From: Treponema sp. | GTDB lineage: Bacteria > Spirochaetota > Spirochaetia > Treponematales > Breznakiellaceae | Reading direction: 5' to 3' | Assembly (NCBI GenBank): GCA_031257595.1 | Contig: JAIROH010000143.1 | Coordinates: 1 to 8,716 of the forward strand | Length of the DNA stretch: 8,716 nt | Shown: piece after piece, positions 5,935 to 8,716 of the stretch | Layout of the letters: every line of letters starts with the position of its first letter | Numbering within the stretch: the stretch's first letter is position 1 | The notes under the pieces: model-generated | Seen by the model: the letters and a program-made list of their open reading frames with translations, nothing else | The model's database searches: none | Told to the model about the DNA's origin: nothing | Translations under genes and position numbers: made by a program

Positions 5935-7455
5935 CTATTCCAGCAGTTTGTTAATCGCCGCCGCGGCCCTGCGGCCTTCGCCCATCGCGAGGATTACCGT
6001 AGCCGCCCCAAGGACGATGTCTCCGCCGGCGTAAACCCGGTCCAGGCTGGTTTTCTGTGTTTCGTCCACAATGATCCGGCCTTTTTTGTCTGCCAGAAGA
6101 TTTTCCGTAGTTTTGGTTAAAAGCGGATTGGACTCGTTTCCCAGGGCGACGATAACGGTGTCGCAGTTGTACACATATTCCGAGCCCTTGATTGCCACGG
6201 GACTGCGGCGGCCTGAATCATCCGGCTCGCCAAGCTCGTATTTGAGCAGTTCCATCCCCGTAACCCGGCCCTGATCGTCGCCGAGAAAACGTACCGGGTT
6301 CCGCAGGAAGTCAAACACAATGCCCTCTTCTATGGCATGGGCAACCTCTTCCGCCCGGGCCGGCATTTCGCTCCTTGTCCGCCGGTAGATAACGTGAACT
6401 TCTTCCGATCCGAGCCGCAGGGCCATGCGCGCCGCGTCCATGGCTACGTTGCCGCCGCCTATAACCGCGGTGATCTTTGAACGGTACATCGGTGTGGCGG
6501 CTTTTTCCGCGTCATATGCCTTCATCAAATTGGCCCTGGTAAGATATTCGTTGGCGCTCATTACCCCGACAAGATTTTCGCCGGGACAGCCGAGAAATTT
6601 CGGAAGGCCCGCCCCAACGCCGATGAACACCGCGTCGTAACCGCCGCGGAGCGGATCGGCGCTCTGTTTGTCGAGCATTTCCCGGATCGTCCCCGTACGG
6701 CCCGCGAGGAAATTCGTTTCGATCTTTACGCCCATTTTGGAAAGTATGTTGACTTCGGCCTGTACGATGGATTTGGGGAGGCGGAATTCCGGAATGCCGT
6801 ACACCATGACCCCGCCGGGTTTGTGAAAGGCTTCCAGTATCGTAACCGCGTGACCCTCGCGGGCAATGTCGGCGGCAACGGTAAGCCCGGCGGGGCCCGA
6901 CCCGATGACGGCGGCTTTTTTGCCCGTCGGCGGTTTTACCGCCGGAACGGTCACCTTGTTGTTTTCCCGTTCCCAGTCGGCGACAAACCGTTCGAGCCGG
7001 CCGATGGCGACGGCAAGCTCGGCGTTCTTCAGCATTTTCCCCAGCGTACATTCCGCCTGACACTGTTTTTCCTGGGGACAGACCCTGCCGCATACCGCGG
7101 GGAGCAGATTCGTTTCCTTGATGATGTCAACCGCCGTCTTGAAATCACCGTTCTGGATTTCGGCGATAAAACGGGGAATCGGCACCGCCACGGGACAGCC
7201 GGAAACGCAGGGCTGGTTTTTACAGCCAAGGCAGCGTTCAGCTTCAAGCCGGGCCTGGGCTTCTCCGTAGCCAAGGGCGACTTCGCGGACGTTTTTTCCG
7301 CGCTCAACGGGATCCTGGGTCGGCATGTCCTGGGCCGGAATCGCCGCGCGGTCTTTCGCGCTGATCCGCCCGTCCGCGACTTTTTTTTCAAGTATCCGTT
7401 TAAGCTGCGTTTCGGCTTCGGCGTTTAATTGGACGGAAGTTTTATGTTCGCTCAT
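5935..7455 (-). CDS. nfnB: NADH-dependent ferredoxin:NADP+ oxidoreductase, large subunit (NfnB)
   Basis: This 506-residue protein is of the GltD/glutamate synthase small-subunit type. With nfnA directly upstream, it is best called the large subunit of the bifurcating Nfn complex, which couples NADH and reduced ferredoxin oxidation to reduction of two NADP+, or the reverse. The N-terminal iron-sulphur domain (about 60-165) has C75, C78, C83, C87, then C126, C132 and C136. E155 in IGRLERF sits where the related dihydropyrimidine dehydrogenase has a glutamine ligand, and where Nfn is known to use glutamate. The FAD site is GSGPAG (185-190), the NADP(H) site is GGGNVAMD (333-340) with RRT at 358-360, and YAGGDIVLGAATVILAMGEG (475-494) closes the flavin domain. 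AGGGGG lies 7 bases before the ATG, and the gene follows nfnA by 2 nt. About 40 N-terminal residues form a charged extension. The alternative reading, glutamate synthase beta subunit, is less likely because no alpha subunit is beside it. Confidence 0.88.
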   Translation of the reverse strand: MSEHKTSVQLNAEAETQLKRILEKKVADGRISAKDRAAIPAQDMPTQDPVERGKNVREVALGYGEAQARLEAERCLGCKNQPCVSGCPVAVPIPRFIAEIQNGDFKTAVDIIKETNLLPAVCGRVCPQEKQCQAECTLGKMLKNAELAVAIGRLERFVADWERENNKVTVPAVKPPTGKKAAVIGSGPAGLTVAADIAREGHAVTILEAFHKPGGVMVYGIPEFRLPKSIVQAEVNILSKMGVKIETNFLAGRTGTIREMLDKQSADPLRGGYDAVFIGVGAGLPKFLGCPGENLVGVMSANEYLTRANLMKAYDAEKAATPMYRSKITAVIGGGNVAMDAARMALRLGSEEVHVIYRRTRSEMPARAEEVAHAIEEGIVFDFLRNPVRFLGDDQGRVTGMELLKYELGEPDDSGRRSPVAIKGSEYVYNCDTVIVALGNESNPLLTKTTENLLADKKGRIIVDETQKTSLDRVYAGGDIVLGAATVILAMGEGRRAAAAINKLLE

Positions 7456-7457
7456 CG

Positions 7458-8321
7458 CTACGCCCCCTGCTTTACGCCGTGGGGTTCCAGTCCCAGGCCT
7501 ATATGACAGCGGTGATGGTCTTCATCCTCACGGGCCTTGAACGCCTTCATGCGAAGCATCATGTTGTCGAAATCAACCTTGTGGCCGTCAAACTCCGGGC
7601 CGTCGACGCAGACAAACTTTGTCTCGCCGCCGACGGTAACCCGGCAGCCGCCGCACATGCCGGTTCCGTCAATCATGATCGTGTTAAGCGACACAAGGAT
7701 CGGCACGTCGAATTCCGCCGTGGTTTTTTCACAGAATTTCATCATGACGGGCGGGCCGATGGCGACGGTCATGTCGGGTTTCGGGTTTTTCGTACAGTAT
7801 TCCTTGAGGGGCTCTGTAACCAGAGCCTTCCGGCCGTAAGAGCCGTCGTCTGTTACCACGGTTAGCTCGTCGGCGTATTGTTTCATCCTGTCTTCAAAGA
7901 TCACAAGCTCTTTCATCCGCGCCCCGATAATTACCGCCACATGGTTTCCCGCGGTCTTCATTGCCTGGACAATCGGGAAAAGCGGCGCCACGCCGATGCC
8001 GCCGCCGACGCAGACTACGCCGCCGAATTTTTCGATGTGGGTCGGATTCCCCAATGGCCCCAGAATGTTTTCTATATAGTCACCCTCGTTCTTGACCGCC
8101 AGATTGTGGGTAGAAGCGCCGACGGTCTGGAACACCATGGTTACTGTTCCCGCTCCGGCGTCCGCGTCGGCAATGGTCAGGGGGATGCGCTCCCCCCAGT
8201 CGGTATCCGCCTGCACAATAACAAACTGCCCGGCCTTGCGCGAACGGGCGATAAGCGGCGCTTCCACGACCATTTCGTAGACTTCTTCCGAAAGCCGCTT
8301 TTTTGAAAGGATCCTGTTCAT
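7458..8321 (-). CDS. nfnA: NADH-dependent ferredoxin:NADP+ oxidoreductase, small subunit (NfnA)
   Basis: This 287-residue flavoprotein resembles the electron-transfer subunit of dihydroorotate dehydrogenase (PyrK) and ferredoxin-NADP reductases. The FAD-binding barrel (about 1-97) contains RIPLTI (45-50). The NAD-binding domain opens with VCVGGGIGVAPLFPI (103-117). The [2Fe-2S] site is D218-x4-C223-x2-C226-x11-C238, in DGTGMCGGC and FVC. The unusual Asp plus three Cys set is the one reported for Nfn small subunits, and it is a good reason to prefer Nfn over PyrK. In the complex NfnA takes electrons from NADH and passes them to NfnB. AGGGAG (8327-8332) lies 5 bases before the ATG, which fixes the start. 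The C-terminal tail from about 260 is charged and His-rich (DEDHHRCH). The gene is first of a tight nfnA-nfnB pair. I see no confident promoter; a TAATAT at 8334-8339 on this strand would leave almost no leader and would cut off the ribosome binding site. Confidence 0.9.
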   Translation of the reverse strand: MNRILSKKRLSEEVYEMVVEAPLIARSRKAGQFVIVQADTDWGERIPLTIADADAGAGTVTMVFQTVGASTHNLAVKNEGDYIENILGPLGNPTHIEKFGGVVCVGGGIGVAPLFPIVQAMKTAGNHVAVIIGARMKELVIFEDRMKQYADELTVVTDDGSYGRKALVTEPLKEYCTKNPKPDMTVAIGPPVMMKFCEKTTAEFDVPILVSLNTIMIDGTGMCGGCRVTVGGETKFVCVDGPEFDGHKVDFDNMMLRMKAFKAREDEDHHRCHIGLGLEPHGVKQGA

Positions 8322-8355
8322 TAAAACTCCCTGATATTACAAAAGTAAAGACTTA

Positions 8356-8390
8356 AGGCTGTTCCAAAAACCGGAGTTTTGGAACAGCCT
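8356..8390. repeat. Perfect 14-bp inverted repeat upstream of nfnA, possible terminator or dispersed element
   Basis: AGGCTGTTCCAAAA (8356-8369) and TTTTGGAACAGCCT (8377-8390) are exact reverse complements around the 7-base loop ACCGGAG. On the minus strand it lies 69 bases after the stop of the partial gene and is followed by a moderately T-rich stretch (TTAAGTCTTTACTTTTG). It could therefore end that gene's transcript. On the plus strand no T run follows. The long perfect stem with a short loop also looks like the dispersed intergenic palindromes of many genomes. If nfnA is transcribed from further upstream, the hairpin would sit in its leader. Confidence 0.7.
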
Positions 8391-8459
8391 CGATTATTTA
8401 AAATTAACCGAGTTTTAAAAAAGACTCAAGTAAGAATTCAAGACGATACGGAAAAACTG

Positions 8460-8716
8460 TCAGACGGTTTCGCCGGTCATCTTTGCTTTAAGTTCCGCGA
8501 GAGCCGCGCCGGCCGCGGCGTTTTTTTCCATTTCGGCGAATGCCCGATCCCGGCCGCGTTCTTCCTCGCTGCCCGGATCGTGCCCTGCGGCGACAAGAAG
8601 TTCCTGTAAAAGAAGGTCCGGATCCACGGAACGTTCCCTGGCCGCCAGGGCCGGAAGTGAACGAATCGCCTGTTCCGCCTGGGCTTTAAGTTCCGCGTTT
8701 TCCGCGTTCAGGGCAG
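8460..8716 (-). CDS. C-terminal end of an unrecognised charged, probably coiled-coil protein (partial)
   Basis: On the minus strand one frame is open from the right edge (first full codon at 8714-8712) to TGA at 8462-8460, giving 84 residues. The other two minus-strand frames stop quickly in this stretch. The fragment is rich in Ala, Glu, Leu and Arg. ALNAENAELKAQAEQAIRSL has hydrophobic residues spaced as in a coiled coil. A short helical segment DPDLLLQELL, an acidic Arg-rich stretch near residues 48-60, and a second helix AALAELKAKMTGETV end the protein. No cysteine, membrane segment or catalytic motif is visible. The GC-rich codon use (gcc, gcg, gaa, ctt) matches the nfn genes, which supports a real gene. 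It could be the tail of a cytosolic scaffold or phage-shock-like protein, but I do not recognise it. Confidence 0.7.
   Translation of the reverse strand, partial: ALNAENAELKAQAEQAIRSLPALAARERSVDPDLLLQELLVAAGHDPGSEEERGRDRAFAEMEKNAAAGAALAELKAKMTGETV

Noticed and set aside
5383..6120. Plus-strand open frame of 245 codons
   Set aside because: It is antisense to the TPR gene and the end of nfnB. Both have clear family motifs in the other strand; GC-rich codons simply leave the opposite frame open.
6823..7428. Plus-strand open frame of 201 codons opposite nfnB
   Set aside because: It is a shadow of the nfnB iron-sulphur and FAD domains, with no recognisable protein features and no ribosome binding site seen.
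5935..7455. Naming this gene gltD (glutamate synthase small subunit)
   Set aside because: The fold is shared, but the adjacent small subunit with the Asp/Cys3 cluster, the 2-nt spacing and the absence of a neighbouring large glutamate synthase subunit fit Nfn better.
7878..8306. Plus-strand open frame of 142 codons opposite nfnA
   Set aside because: It is antisense to the FAD and NAD domains of NfnA and has no motif.
8379..8609. Plus-strand open frame of 76 codons near the right edge
   Set aside because: It begins inside the inverted repeat and lacks a ribosome binding site. The minus-strand partial gene in the same place has better composition and codon use.
1..8716. CRISPR array, tRNA, rRNA or insertion sequence
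   Set aside because: I saw no regularly spaced direct repeats, no cloverleaf-like or rRNA-like stretch, and no transposase or integrase motif on either strand.

Overview
The window looks like an ordinary chromosomal segment of a bacterium with intermediate GC. The gene content (a threonine synthase, a VTC/DUF4956/CotH cluster, NfnAB and a secreted TPR protein) fits an anaerobic, fermentative or acetogenic organism. A Treponema-like spirochaete is my best guess, but that is inference from gene content and style; no rRNA or marker gene confirms it. I see no tRNA, rRNA, CRISPR array, insertion sequence or phage gene.

Layout, plus strand. Bases 1-831 hold the C-terminal part of threonine synthase (thrC). 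A 131-base gap leads to an MscS-family mechanosensitive channel (963-2231) that may be translated from a nearly leaderless mRNA. After it comes the clearest promoter in the window (TTGACC, 18-base spacer, TATAAT; 2257-2286). It has a leader of about 140 nt and should drive a tight three-gene operon. The first gene is a cytosolic VTC/CYTH-type polyphosphate polymerase (2434-3141, GTG start). The second is a DUF4956 membrane protein (3134-3817, overlapping by 8 nt). The third is a CotH-family secreted kinase made as a lipoprotein (3840-5141).

Layout, minus strand. From right to left there is the C-terminus of an unrecognised charged protein (8716-8460), then a perfect 14-bp inverted repeat (8356-8390). 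Next are nfnA (8321-7458) and nfnB (7455-5935), 2 nt apart, encoding the electron-bifurcating NADH-dependent ferredoxin:NADP+ oxidoreductase. Last is an exported TPR protein (5919-5164), which ends convergently with the CotH gene.

How the genes work together. NfnAB would exchange electrons between NADH, reduced ferredoxin and NADPH, balancing the redox pools of an anaerobe. The VTC, DUF4956 and CotH genes are the most interesting group. One enzyme polymerises phosphate from nucleotide in the cytosol, one unknown protein sits in the membrane, and one predicted kinase sits outside the cytoplasmic membrane. This arrangement suggests a membrane-spanning phosphate or polyphosphate system whose job is not established. 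The nfn genes look clearly richer in GC than the plus-strand genes.
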